Positions 56,341 through 64,000 of a DNA stretch of 64,000 nucleotides are shown in pieces (position 1 is the first letter of the stretch; each line of letters begins with the position of its first letter). Under the pieces are notes generated by a model. That model saw nothing but the letters and a program-made list of their open reading frames with translations. It had not been told where the DNA came from and ran no database searches. Position numbers and translations under genes: made by a program. The DNA is from UBA964 sp031382085 (GTDB lineage Bacteria > Pseudomonadota > Gammaproteobacteria > Steroidobacterales > Steroidobacteraceae), in NCBI GenBank assembly GCA_031382085.1, contig JANMYM010000012.1, positions 1 through 64,000 of the forward strand, written 5' to 3'.

Positions 56341-56832
56341 TTAGCTACCGGCGCGGCACGAGGCCGGCATGTACTTGGCCAACAAACTGCCCGCGACTGC
56401 GGTGGCGCCCGTCATCACGGCGGTACCGGCCGGTGGAGCAGCGTTGCCGCATTTCCAGGCGATTGAACGATCCGGTGTCAGGTACGGTGTGAGGCCGATC
56501 GTCGATCCGGCGATCGTGGTATTGGCGTTGTTACCATACGCGACGGTGATGACACCATTGGTGACGGTCACCGAGGTGACGTACTTGCCGCTGGTGTCCG
56601 TGACCGTAGCTGTCATGCCAGCTGCCGCTCTATCAAGGGGCGCAACACCCGTGGCTGCGAAAGACTCAGCCACCGCAGTCTTGGCGCCCGCGGCCAGCGT
56701 GAGGCCTTCGGATACCTGTGCGCGGATCGTGTAGTCCTGATAGGCCGGGATGGCGATCGCCGCCAAAATACCGATGATCGCAACCACGATCATCAGTTCG
56801 ATGAGAGTAAAACCCTTTTGGATGGACTTCAT
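56341..56832 (-). CDS. pilA: Type IV major pilin, copy 1
   Basis: 163 aa prepilin: leader MKSIQKG, mature start FTLIELMIVVAIIGILAAIA with Glu at +5. The globular domain ends in a disulfide loop between WKCGNA and MPASC. It is nearly identical to copy 2 over most of its length, with differences in two patches (about 59-70 and 118-148). ATG 56832 is preferred; ATG 56838 is 4 nt from GGAG. The gene has its own sigma-54 promoter, upstream operator and terminator. Confidence 0.93.
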   Translation of the reverse strand: MKSIQKGFTLIELMIVVAIIGILAAIAIPAYQDYTIRAQVSEGLTLAAGAKTAVAESFAATGVAPLDRAAAGMTATVTDTSGKYVTSVTVTNGVITVAYGNNANTTIAGSTIGLTPYLTPDRSIAWKCGNAAPPAGTAVMTGATAVAGSLLAKYMPASCRAGS

Positions 56833-56897
56833 ATGCATTCAGCTCCAGTTGAGAAAGAAAAACTACCTGCGGCTCGAAGGCCAGCATCCCTGAGCAC

Positions 56898-56913
56898 AGC
56901 AAACCTCATGCCA
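56898..56913 (-). promoter_or_regulatory. Sigma-54 promoter of pilin copy 1
   Basis: On the minus strand TGGCATGAGGTTTGCT has GG (-24) and GC (-12) separated by exactly ten bases. It lies about 66 bp upstream of the ATG. PilR is the expected activator. Confidence 0.85.
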
Positions 56914-56987
56914 GTTCGGTGGTTTGCAATTTTCTCTTGCCAGACAACGGCTTGCACAGTCCTTGACTTATCGCCTGAGGCCGAATG

Positions 56988-57004
56988 CTGACAGTCTATG
57001 TCAC
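56988..57004 (-). promoter_or_regulatory. Putative PilR enhancer site for pilin copy 1
   Basis: CTGACA-N5-TGTCAC, an inverted repeat 89 bp upstream of the sigma-54 -12 element. The same motif is at the same distance from the copy 2 promoter. Within the 304-bp region between the two pilins (56839-57142) the other recognisable elements are the promoter and the copy 2 terminator. Confidence 0.6.
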
Positions 57005-57074
57005 GGTCGGGAGTCGTTCGGTCATTTTGTGACCGGAAGTGTCAGCCCTGCGTCCGGTACGTTGCGTCGCGCCA

Positions 57075-57106
57075 AAACAAAAGGGCGCCTGGAAAGGCGC
57101 CCTTTT
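57075..57106 (-). terminator. Bidirectional intrinsic terminator after the second pilin
   Basis: The same stem and flanks as the terminator at 56273-56304, showing that it was duplicated with the gene. Confidence 0.92.
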
Positions 57107-57142
57107 GCTCAAACCACGGAGGTGGCTGATTCTACATCAACC

Positions 57143-57634
57143 TTAGGTACCGGCGCGGCACGAGGCCGGCATGTACTTGGCCAACAAAGTGCCAGGGGTC
57201 GCAGTAGCGCCAGTCATCAGCACCCCACCCACAGGTGCGCCGGCGTTGCCACATTGCCAGGAAATCGAATTATCCGGCGATAGGTACGGTGTGAGGCCGA
57301 TCGTCGATCCGGCGATCGTGGTATTGGCGTTGTTACCATACGCGACGGTGATGACACCATTGGTGACGGTCACCGAGGTGACGTACTTGCCGCTGGTGTC
57401 CGTGACCGTAGCCGTCATGCCAGCCGCCGTTCTGTCAGCGGGCGTTACACCGGTCGTAGAGTAAGACTCAGCCACCGCTGTCTTGGCGCCCGCCGCGAGC
57501 GTGAGTCCCTCGGACACCTGTGCGCGGATCGTGTAGTCCTGATAGGCCGGGATGGCGATCGCCGCCAGGATACCGATGATCGCAACCACGATCATCAATT
57601 CAATGAGGGTAAAACCCTTTTGGATGGACTTCAT
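57143..57634 (-). CDS. Type IV major pilin, copy 2
   Basis: 163 aa. Leader MKSIQKG and helix identical to copy 1; disulfide loop between WQCGNA and MPASC. A block of about 140 bp in the middle (57290-57430) differs from copy 1 at only a couple of bases, while the patches YSTTGVTPADRT and SPDNSISWQCGNAGAPVGGV differ. This points to recent tandem duplication or gene conversion with selection on exposed loops. ATG 57634 is chosen; ATG 57640 is also possible. Confidence 0.93.
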   Translation of the reverse strand: MKSIQKGFTLIELMIVVAIIGILAAIAIPAYQDYTIRAQVSEGLTLAAGAKTAVAESYSTTGVTPADRTAAGMTATVTDTSGKYVTSVTVTNGVITVAYGNNANTTIAGSTIGLTPYLSPDNSISWQCGNAGAPVGGVLMTGATATPGTLLAKYMPASCRAGT

Positions 57635-57702
57635 AAGCATTCAGCTCCAGTTGGGAGAGTATAAATCGTACCCGCGGCTCGACGCCCGGCAGCCCTTACC
57701 GA

Positions 57703-57718
57703 TGCAAACCACATGCCA
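57703..57718 (-). promoter_or_regulatory. Sigma-54 promoter of pilin copy 2
   Basis: TGGCATGTGGTTTGCA on the minus strand: GG and GC ten bases apart, a good match to the -24/-12 consensus. It lies about 70 bp upstream of the ATG. Confidence 0.88.
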
Positions 57719-57792
57719 GCATTTTGCGCAGGGATTCTCGTTTGCAAGACAATGGCTTACATAGTTTGAGACTTATCGTCCGTGGTCGAATG

Positions 57793-57809
57793 CTGACAGC
57801 TTGTGTCAG
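57793..57809 (-). promoter_or_regulatory. Putative PilR enhancer site for pilin copy 2
   Basis: CTGACA-N5-TGTCAG, a perfect 6-bp inverted repeat 89 bp upstream of the -12 element, the same distance as at copy 1. Further TGTCA half-sites lie at about 57845 near the end of the third pilin gene. Confidence 0.65.
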
Positions 57810-57847
57810 TTTGGGGCGTTGCCCCTTACGACGTGTGACGAATACTG

Positions 57848-58348
57848 TCAGCCACCCGGCGGCTGGGCGGTAGAGACACAGTCCATGGGCAAATAGCGGG
57901 GCTCGACGCTGCCGGAACCGTATGCGCCGCTCGGCGACCCGCCCGGAACATCTGCATTACCGCAACGCCACACGAGCACACGATCTGCGCCAATGTAGGG
58001 TGTTAGCTGAACGGTCCGTCCGCTGATCTTTGCGTTGGCATTGTTGCCGTAGGTCAGTATCACGGTGCCACCGGCACCGATGTCAACCGAGCTAACAAAT
58101 TTTGATTGTGTGCTGCTGGCAGCCGCAGGCAGATCAGCCGCTGCGCGGCTGCCCGGCATCTGGCCCGATTTCGTGAACGTGTCAGTGACCGCGTTCCTGA
58201 CACTCGCCATGTCCCGCAGCCCTTTGCTGACCTGCGCGCGGACGTCGTAGTCCTGGTAGGCCGGCACGGCGATGGAAGCCAGTATGGCAACGATAGCGAC
58301 AACGATCAGCAACTCGATCATCTGCAAGCCGCGTTGTAGGGTGCTCAC
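57848..58348 (-). CDS. Divergent type IV pilin-like protein
   Basis: 166 aa prepilin: leader MSTLQRG, mature start LQMIELLIVVAIVAILASIA with Leu at +1 and Glu at +5. It keeps the same body plan as the two pilins (RAQVSKGLRDM, LTYGNNANAKISGRTVQLTPY) and a disulfide loop between VWRCGNA and LPMDC, but is otherwise much diverged. No sigma-54 promoter is visible in the 132 bp between it and pilR, so it may be read from elsewhere. It may be a minor or alternative pilin. Confidence 0.85.
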   Translation of the reverse strand: MSTLQRGLQMIELLIVVAIVAILASIAVPAYQDYDVRAQVSKGLRDMASVRNAVTDTFTKSGQMPGSRAAADLPAAASSTQSKFVSSVDIGAGGTVILTYGNNANAKISGRTVQLTPYIGADRVLVWRCGNADVPGGSPSGAYGSGSVEPRYLPMDCVSTAQPPGG

Positions 58349-58480
58349 GAATTTGTGCCTCTGCCGACTGAAGGTTGCCGCGATGTTAAGGTGACTGGCG
58401 CGCCAGATTGCCCAGCTTCACATAACTACCGGGATCGGTGTCGATACCGTGATCGAGCGCCACAAATCGGCCGCGAACTG

Positions 58481-59908
58481 TCAGTCGATTCCGAGTTTCT
58501 TGGTACGATAACGCAGCGCGCGAAAACTCATGCCTAACAATTTGGCTGCTGCGGTCTTGTTGTATCGGGTTTGCTCGAGCGCCTTGAGGATGGCGTTGCG
58601 TTCGGCGTCTTCCAGCTGCTGCGGCAGGCCCGCCGCGGCCTGAGCGCTTGAGTCTGCCGCTGGCCGGTCTTGCGCCGCGCCTGCACTGAGTTCGCTGCCC
58701 GACACCGGCCGCAGTTCAATGTCCTGCTGATCGATCTGGCCGTCGACGGACAAGGTGACAGCCCGCTCCAGGATGTTCTCCAGCTCGCGCACATTCCCCG
58801 GGAATGGGTAATTGCGCAGTATCGCCAGAGCGCCCGCGGTAATTCGGGGCGTCGGCAACCCGGCCCGCGCTGCGAGCCTCGGCACGATATGGGTGATCAG
58901 GGTGGCGACGTCGCCGGCGCGCTCGCGCAGCGGCGGCACCCGCAGTTCGATGACATTGATGCGATAAAAGAGGTCCTCGCGAAACTTGCCTTGCGCGACC
59001 AGCTCGCCCAGATTCCTGTGGGTCGCCGACAATATGCGGATGTCAGCCGCTTGCTCCTGTGATTCGCCCACCGGGCGGAAAGTCTTTTCCTGGATCAACC
59101 GCAGCAATTTCACCTGCATGTGCAGTGGCAGGTCTGCGACCTCGTCGAGAAACAGCGTGCCGCCTTCAGCCGACTGCACCAGGCCTTTCTTGTCGGCGAC
59201 GGCGCCGGTGAAACTGCCTTTCTTATGGCCGAACAGCTCGCTTTCCATCAGTTCGCCGGGTATCGCCCCGCAATTGACCGGCACAAAGGGGCCGGCGCCA
59301 CGCGGGCCGCTGGAATGAATCAGGCGTGCGACCAATTCCTTGCCGGTGCCGGATTCGCCCGAGATATAGACCGGCGCCTGGCTGCGCGCCACGCGCCCGA
59401 TGAGATCCCGCAGCTGCAGCATGGGCTGCGAACCGCCCAGCAGGCGCTGACTCGACGCTAACAAATCAGCCGGCAAATCAGCCGGCAAATCAGCCGCGGC
59501 GGCCGTGGCTTCCCGCGCGCTGGTCGCGGAGCCGGTGCCCTCCGACAGGCGCAGGGCACTGGTGACTAGCTTGCGCAGCAGCGCCAGGTCCAGCGGCTTG
59601 GACACGAAATCAAACGCGCCCAGCTTGAGAGCGCGCACCGCGACTTCGACGTTGCCGTGAGCGGTGATCACCGCGATCGGCAAACTGGCATGCCGCTCCT
59701 GCACCAGCCTAACAAGCTCGAGGCCATCGCCATCCGGCAGGCGCATGTCGGTCAGGCACAGGGCGAAGCGCTCCGCTGCCAGCAGGCGCCTGGCGGTCGC
59801 AAGGTCAGGCGCGGTACGCACCTCAAGCTGCATGCGGCTCAAAGTCATCGAGACCAGGTCGAGTAGATCCGGTTCGTCATCGACCACAAGTACGGTAGGT
59901 TTGCTCAT
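58481..59908 (-). CDS. pilR: Sigma-54 response regulator PilR
   Basis: 475 aa NtrC-type activator. Receiver domain with Asp10, Asp11 and phospho-acceptor Asp54 in LTDMRLPDGDG. A linker with a triple LPAD repeat leads to the AAA+ domain: GESGTGKELVARLIH, the sigma-54 contact loop GSFTGA (canonical GAFTGA, with Ser), DEVADLP and RELENILERA. The Fis-type helix-turn-helix NKTAAAKLLGMSFRALRYR is at the end. It should activate the two sigma-54 pilin promoters that lie downstream on the same strand. Confidence 0.95.
   Translation of the reverse strand: MSKPTVLVVDDEPDLLDLVSMTLSRMQLEVRTAPDLATARRLLAAERFALCLTDMRLPDGDGLELVRLVQERHASLPIAVITAHGNVEVAVRALKLGAFDFVSKPLDLALLRKLVTSALRLSEGTGSATSAREATAAAADLPADLPADLLASSQRLLGGSQPMLQLRDLIGRVARSQAPVYISGESGTGKELVARLIHSSGPRGAGPFVPVNCGAIPGELMESELFGHKKGSFTGAVADKKGLVQSAEGGTLFLDEVADLPLHMQVKLLRLIQEKTFRPVGESQEQAADIRILSATHRNLGELVAQGKFREDLFYRINVIELRVPPLRERAGDVATLITHIVPRLAARAGLPTPRITAGALAILRNYPFPGNVRELENILERAVTLSVDGQIDQQDIELRPVSGSELSAGAAQDRPAADSSAQAAAGLPQQLEDAERNAILKALEQTRYNKTAAAKLLGMSFRALRYRTKKLGID
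59463..59498. repeat. Three tandem 12-bp repeats in pilR
   Basis: AAATCAGCCGGC is repeated three times (third copy ends CGCG), coding for successive LPAD units in the linker between receiver and ATPase domains. Copy-number change would keep the reading frame. Confidence 0.85.
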
Positions 59909-59928
59909 GAGCGGTTGAGTTTAGTCGC

Positions 59929-61557
59929 TCAGGATTCCCAGCGCGCGGGATCGGTGAACACCAACCGGAAAGTACTGCCGCCGCCGACCCGGGCTTCGTA
60001 GATCAGCGTCGCCGAATTCGCCTGCGCGATTTCCCGCGCCAGAAACAGTCCCAGTCCCGAGCCACGTTGCTCGGCAGAAAAAAACGGTTCGAAAATCCTC
60101 TCGGCAAGCTCGGGCGAAATGCCCTTGCCGCGATCGGCGACTTCCAGAAACGGCCGGGCCGAGGGCTTCAGGCGTCCAAAGGTCAGTTCGACGGCGGACT
60201 CGGGCGTCGGGCAAGCATATTTGACGGCGTTTTCGCACAGATTCCAGAGCACTTGTCGCATTTGCGAGGGGTCGGCGCGGATTTCAATGCCCGGATCCTG
60301 CCCCAGCAGCGTGAGTTGTGCGGCAGGCCACTGCATTGTCGCGCAAAATTCCTGCGCGAAAGAATCCAACCAGGTGATGAGGACGATCCGCTCCGGCCGG
60401 CCGGAGTCGCGCCGCGACATCTGCAGGACGTTGTCAATGATCTCGCTGACCCGGCCGGCATTGCGCCGGATGATGGCGGTCAGCTTGCGGTCCTCGTCAC
60501 TGAGCGAGGGCGATTCACCTAACAGCTGCCCGGCGTGACTCATCGCGCCCACGGGATTGCGGATTTCATGCGCAATGCTCGCCGACAGGCGACCTAACGA
60601 GGCCAGCTTGGACTGCTGGATGCGGCCTGCCAGCACGCTGGTGTCTTCCAGGAACACCAGCACCGGTGCCGGATCGGTCGAGCCCAGTGGCGCAAAATGC
60701 GGCTGGATTTCCCGCGCACCATCCGCCGCAATGAACGTGCCTGCCGTATCGCTGTTGCTGCCCGCCCGCGCGTTGCGACGCCAGTCCAGGAGCAGCTGCT
60801 CGAGGCGCGGCGAGGTTATGCGGAGCTGCGCACCCGGGAACGCGGCCTGATCGCCTAACAACTGAGCCGCTGACTCATTGACCAGGCGGATACGGTGCTC
60901 AGGATCGACCACGATCATGCTCTCGCGCAGGTGCTGGAAGATATATTGCGACAGCTGCGCCATGTTGGCGAGGTCCACTTCCTGGCGCTTGACCAGTGCT
61001 TCACTGTCGCTCAGCCGGCGCGCCAGCAACTGCGCGCCCAGCGCGATGACGAAGATCACCGCGCCCAGCACACCCGCAGTCGGGTAGTCGAGAGCCGCCG
61101 CCGCACCTTCCACGTGACTGAAAATCTGCTGCAGCAGTATTGCCAGTGTCGCAACGGCCGCGATCAGATAGGCCGAACCGCTCTCGGTCATCAGCGCCGT
61201 CGCGCCCACTGGCAGCACCAGCAAAATGCCGAGTCCGCTGGTGACGCCGCCACTCGAATACAGCAGCAGTGCGATGCTCAGCGTGTCGACCAGAATATGC
61301 GCCAGCGACATCGCGCGCAGTGATGGCCAGGTCCGGCGCTGCGCCAGAACCAGCACAATGCCCAGCACGAAATACAACGCGCAGACCGACAGGAACAAGG
61401 TTGGATGGGTGCGTCCGACGGTGGGTGACGGGGCCGACAGCCAATTGATCGCCAACAATGCCGGCGCAATCAGCAGGCGGTAAAAATTGAGCAGGCCAAT
61501 GACGCGGCGAGCGAGATCTGTAGGAACCAGGGTCTGCGGCATGGGGCTCGCGGGCAT
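59929..61557 (-). CDS. pilS: Sensor histidine kinase PilS
   Basis: 542 aa. Six hydrophobic segments in the first 200 residues, a PAS domain (YIFQHLRESMIVVDPEHRIR), the HisKA box LSASIAHEIRNPVGAMSHAG with the phospho-His, and an HATPase domain with NLCENAVKYA, DRGKGISPE and GSGLGLFLAREIA. In Pseudomonas PilS senses pilin in the membrane and controls PilR. It lies 20 bp upstream of pilR. The start could also be an ATG five codons in. Confidence 0.93.
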   Translation of the reverse strand: MPASPMPQTLVPTDLARRVIGLLNFYRLLIAPALLAINWLSAPSPTVGRTHPTLFLSVCALYFVLGIVLVLAQRRTWPSLRAMSLAHILVDTLSIALLLYSSGGVTSGLGILLVLPVGATALMTESGSAYLIAAVATLAILLQQIFSHVEGAAAALDYPTAGVLGAVIFVIALGAQLLARRLSDSEALVKRQEVDLANMAQLSQYIFQHLRESMIVVDPEHRIRLVNESAAQLLGDQAAFPGAQLRITSPRLEQLLLDWRRNARAGSNSDTAGTFIAADGAREIQPHFAPLGSTDPAPVLVFLEDTSVLAGRIQQSKLASLGRLSASIAHEIRNPVGAMSHAGQLLGESPSLSDEDRKLTAIIRRNAGRVSEIIDNVLQMSRRDSGRPERIVLITWLDSFAQEFCATMQWPAAQLTLLGQDPGIEIRADPSQMRQVLWNLCENAVKYACPTPESAVELTFGRLKPSARPFLEVADRGKGISPELAERIFEPFFSAEQRGSGLGLFLAREIAQANSATLIYEARVGGGSTFRLVFTDPARWES

Positions 61558-61687
61558 CGGGGAGAATGATGGGCGAGCCGCATCGACAGTTCAACTCCAT
61601 GAACGGCATTTCGTACTTGCGCGCCGACGGAATTCCGCGAGAATGGCGAGTTTATTGCACCGAATGTGACAGGCAGCACGTACCCGT

Positions 61688-62848
61688 ATGAATTTGCACG
61701 AATACCAGGCGAAAGAAGTTTTCCGCAGTTACGGCATTCCGGTGCCGAACGGCCAGGTGGCGGCAAGCGCCGAAGATGCCGTGGCGGCGGCGCGGGCGCT
61801 CGGTGGCGCGGTCTGGGTGGTCAAGGCGCAGGTGCATGCGGGCGGCCGCGGCAAGGCCGGGGGCGTAAAGCTCGCCAGGGATTTTGGCGCCGTACGTGCC
61901 GCAGCCGCCGCTATGTTAGGTCAGCGGCTTGTGACCAAGCAGACAGGTGCCGAGGGGCTGCCGATCAACCAGGTCTATGTCGAGCAGGGTTCGAAGATTG
62001 CCCGCGAAATCTATCTGTCGCTGACGCTCAATCGCGAGAAGAGCCGCATCGCCGTGATTGCGTCGGCGGCTGGCGGCATGGATATCGAGGAAGTCGCCGC
62101 CAAAGAGCCCGAAAAGATTGTCACGGCCAACGTGCATCCGGCGGCGGGCCTGCAGCCCTATCAGTGCCGACGCCTGGCATTTTCGTTAGGTTTCAAGGGT
62201 GAGCAGATCGCAGCATTTCAGAAAATAGCGCTGGCCCTGTACCGGCTGGTGCTGGAACGCGACGCGAGTCTCGTGGAAGTGAATCCGCTGATCGTCACCG
62301 ACAGCGGCGCGCTGATAGCGCTGGACGGCAAGATCAACATCGATGCTAACGCGGTATTCCGCCAGCCCGAGATGGCGAAGTATCGCGATCCCAGCCAGGA
62401 AGACCCGCGCGAGCGCGAGGCCTCGGAACACGATCTTAACTATGTGTCGCTCGATGGCGATATCGCCTGCATGGTCAACGGCGCGGGACTCGCGATGGCG
62501 ACCATGGATCTGATCAAGCTGCACGGCGGCTCGCCGGCCAACTTCCTCGATGTCGGTGGCGGCGCCACAGCCGAGCGCGTAACAGCGGCGTTCAACCTGA
62601 TCCTGTCTAATCCAAGGGTGAAGGCGATCCTGGTCAATATCTTCGGCGGCATCGTGCGCTGCGACCTGATCGCGGAGGGCGTGATCACGGCGGTGCGCAA
62701 TGTCGGTGTTCAAGTGCCAGTGGTGGTCAGACTGGAGGGTACTAACGCGCTCAAAGCGCGCGAATTGTTAGCTAACAGCGGCCTCAAGGTGATCGCGGCG
62801 TCCGACCTCACCGATGCGGCGCGCAAGGTCGTGGGAGCGGTGAAATGA
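61688..62848 (+). CDS. sucC: Succinyl-CoA synthetase beta subunit SucC
   Basis: 386 aa. The ATP-grasp N-terminus starts MNLHEYQAKEVFRSYGIPVP; VKAQVHAGGRGKAGGVKLA contacts the nucleotide; EVNPLIVTDSGALIALDGK and NIFGGIVRCDLIAEGVI are family signatures, with the CoA-ligase half at the C-terminus. The enzyme converts succinyl-CoA to succinate with nucleotide phosphorylation in the TCA cycle. Divergent from pilS across 130 bp, in which I find no clear promoter. It overlaps sucD by 4 bp. Confidence 0.96.
   Translation: MNLHEYQAKEVFRSYGIPVPNGQVAASAEDAVAAARALGGAVWVVKAQVHAGGRGKAGGVKLARDFGAVRAAAAAMLGQRLVTKQTGAEGLPINQVYVEQGSKIAREIYLSLTLNREKSRIAVIASAAGGMDIEEVAAKEPEKIVTANVHPAAGLQPYQCRRLAFSLGFKGEQIAAFQKIALALYRLVLERDASLVEVNPLIVTDSGALIALDGKINIDANAVFRQPEMAKYRDPSQEDPREREASEHDLNYVSLDGDIACMVNGAGLAMATMDLIKLHGGSPANFLDVGGGATAERVTAAFNLILSNPRVKAILVNIFGGIVRCDLIAEGVITAVRNVGVQVPVVVRLEGTNALKARELLANSGLKVIAASDLTDAARKVVGAVK
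62766..62777. repeat. Perfect palindrome of two abutting TGTTAG words in sucC
   Basis: TGTTAGCTAACA, coding for Leu-Ala-Asn in sucC. A random 12-base palindrome of this exact word is very unlikely in a high-GC coding region. Confidence 0.7.
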
Positions 62849-63768
62849 GCATTCTGGTCAATCGGCAAACGCGCGTGCTGTGCCAGGGCTTCACCGGCAA
62901 GCAGGGCACGTTTCATTCCGAGCAATGCATTGCTTACGGCACCAAACTGGTCGGCGGTGTCACGCCGGGCCGTGGCGGCGAAAAACACCTCGGTCTGCCG
63001 GTATTCAACACGATGCACGATGCTGTTAAAGCCACAGGCGCGACTGTTAGCATGATATATGTCCCGGCAGCGTACGCGGCGGATTCGATCCTCGAAGCGG
63101 CGGACAGCGGCATCGAGCTTGTGGTCTGCATCACCGAAGGCATTCCCGTCAACGACATGGTCAAGGTCAAGGCGGCGATCGCCGGCACGGGCGTCAGACT
63201 CATCGGCCCGAACTGCCCCGGCATCATCACGCCCGGGGAATGCAAGATCGGCATCATGCCGGGCTTCATCCACAAGAAGGGCGCGGTCGGTATCGTGTCG
63301 CGCTCCGGCACGCTGACTTATGAGACCGTGTTTCAAACGACTAACAACGGTCTCGGCCAGAGCACCTGCGTCGGTATCGGCGGCGATCCGGTGCGTGGCA
63401 TGAATTTCATCGACGTACTGGAGCTGTTCGAGCGCGATGGCGCGACCGAAGGCATCTGCATGGTCGGCGAAATCGGCGGCAGCGACGAAGAGGCTGCGGC
63501 CGCCTACATCAAGAAGCACGTCAGCAAGCCGGTGGTCGCTTACATCGCGGGTGTTACTGCGCCGGCCGGCAAGCGCATGGGCCATGCCGGCGCGGTGATT
63601 GCGGGCGGCAAGGGCACGGCTGCGGACAAGTTCGCGGCACTCGAGGCCGCGGGCGTGCGTACCGTCAAGTCGCCGGCAGAGCTCGGCGCGGCCATGCTGG
63701 AGCAACTGAAGAAACGCCGCGCGCGCAAACCGGCGGCGCGCAAGCCGACGCCACGCCGCAAGCGCTAG
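62845..63768 (+). CDS. sucD: Succinyl-CoA synthetase alpha subunit SucD
   Basis: 307 aa. CoA-binding start SILVNRQTRVLCQGFTGKQG, YVPAAYAADSILEAADSGIE, GPNCPGIITPGECKIGIMPG, GIGGDPVRGMNF and the phospho-His loop KRMGHAGAVIAGGKGTA. The usual protein ends near residue 290; here a strongly basic tail KKRRARKPAARKPTPRRKR follows. Function of the tail is unknown. The next gene starts 6 bp later. Confidence 0.95.
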   Translation: MSILVNRQTRVLCQGFTGKQGTFHSEQCIAYGTKLVGGVTPGRGGEKHLGLPVFNTMHDAVKATGATVSMIYVPAAYAADSILEAADSGIELVVCITEGIPVNDMVKVKAAIAGTGVRLIGPNCPGIITPGECKIGIMPGFIHKKGAVGIVSRSGTLTYETVFQTTNNGLGQSTCVGIGGDPVRGMNFIDVLELFERDGATEGICMVGEIGGSDEEAAAAYIKKHVSKPVVAYIAGVTAPAGKRMGHAGAVIAGGKGTAADKFAALEAAGVRTVKSPAELGAAMLEQLKKRRARKPAARKPTPRRKR

Positions 63769-63774
63769 ATCGTT

Positions 63775-64000
63775 TTGCGCATCGCGCTGGCACAGCTCAA
63801 TTTGTTAGTCGGCGATGTCGCCGGCAACGCGCGCCGGATTCGCGATACGGTCGTGCGCGCGCAGCGCGAGCAGGCAGCCGACCTGGTGATCTGCCCGGAG
63901 CTGGCGCTGTCCGGCTATCCGCCCGAGGACCTGCTGTTCCACCGCGGGCTGCGGTACCAGATTGAAAAAGAACTGACGGATTTTGCGACGCAGCCGCTGC
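63775..64000 (+). CDS. nadE: NAD+ synthetase, glutamine-dependent, N-terminal part
   Basis: The first 75 codons are in the window; the gene runs off the right edge. The TTG start gives LRIALAQLNLLVGDVAGNAR, and further on come DLVICPELALSGYPPEDLLF, the nitrilase-fold glutaminase domain of NadE with the catalytic Glu in CPELALSGY. The enzyme amidates deamido-NAD using glutamine. It starts 6 bp after sucD. Confidence 0.9.
   Translation, partial: MRIALAQLNLLVGDVAGNARRIRDTVVRAQREQAADLVICPELALSGYPPEDLLFHRGLRYQIEKELTDFATQPL

Noticed and set aside
58349..58480. Sigma-54 promoter for the third pilin-like gene
   Set aside because: No GG-N10-GC arrangement with the surrounding consensus is present in the 132-bp gap to pilR.
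61558..61687. Promoter between pilS and sucC
   Set aside because: TTGCGC with GAGAAT at 16 bp is too weak a match on both elements to report.
62710..63705. Long minus-strand frame opposite sucD
   Set aside because: It is an antisense shadow; sucD has all family motifs.

Overview
The window is high-GC (estimated by eye at about 64%), gene-dense, and reads as the chromosome of a gammaproteobacterium. Supporting points are the order mraZ-rsmH-ftsL-ftsI-murEF-mraY-murD-ftsW-murGCB-ddl-ftsQAZ-lpxC-dciA-M23-secA-mutT, the lpoA/rsmI/yraN neighbourhood, the pilBCD-coaE-zapD-yacG block, a class A RNase P RNA, and both an MSHA-type and a classical type IV pilus locus. An arylpolyene-type pigment cluster and a PEP-CTERM protein would fit a Xanthomonadales/Nevskiales/Steroidobacter-like lineage, but the genus cannot be fixed from sequence alone.

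Layout. 1-2.7 kb (minus strand): the end of an arylpolyene-like operon (ACP, dehydratase, GT2, thioesterase, LolA-like protein, start of an exporter), interrupted by a 177-bp palindromic MITE-like element. 2.8-6 kb: yraN and lpoA, divergent from rsmI across a 13-bp gap. 6-6.4 kb: rnpB with its promoter. 6.4-25.5 kb (plus strand): an intact dcw cell-wall and division cluster read from a promoter embedded in MraZ boxes, with mostly 1-4 bp gene overlaps. 25.5-33.4 kb: dciA, divergent from an M23 endopeptidase gene preceded by a convincing c-di-GMP-I (GEMM) riboswitch; then a PQQ-type dehydrogenase/diheme fusion, a PEP-CTERM protein, secA and mutT. 33.4-35.3 kb: an aldehyde dehydrogenase and a conserved small protein. 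35.4-45.5 kb: an MSHA-type pilus operon (mshI to mshP). 45.5-50.5 kb: two S9 peptidases of opposite orientation and a TPMT-like methyltransferase. 50.5-61.6 kb (minus strand): yacG (apparent CTG start), zapD, coaE, pilD, pilC, pilB, two near-identical pilins each with a sigma-54 promoter and a matching upstream operator, a third diverged pilin, pilR and pilS. 61.7-64 kb: sucCD and the start of nadE.

Genes working together: peptidoglycan precursor synthesis with divisome assembly; PilS-PilR with the sigma-54 pilin promoters; PilB/C/D with the pilins; and c-di-GMP, which plausibly acts both through the riboswitch and through the N-terminal domain of the MSHA ATPase.

The most unusual signal is not a gene. 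The word TGTTAG/CTAACA (extended TTGTTAGS) occurs roughly 100 times, about sevenfold over a composition-based guess, on both strands, in several reading frames, sometimes as inverted pairs and at stop codons. It looks like a DNA-level signal; an uptake-sequence-like role is one possibility, since the same window encodes two pilus systems. All counts were made by eye and need recomputing.
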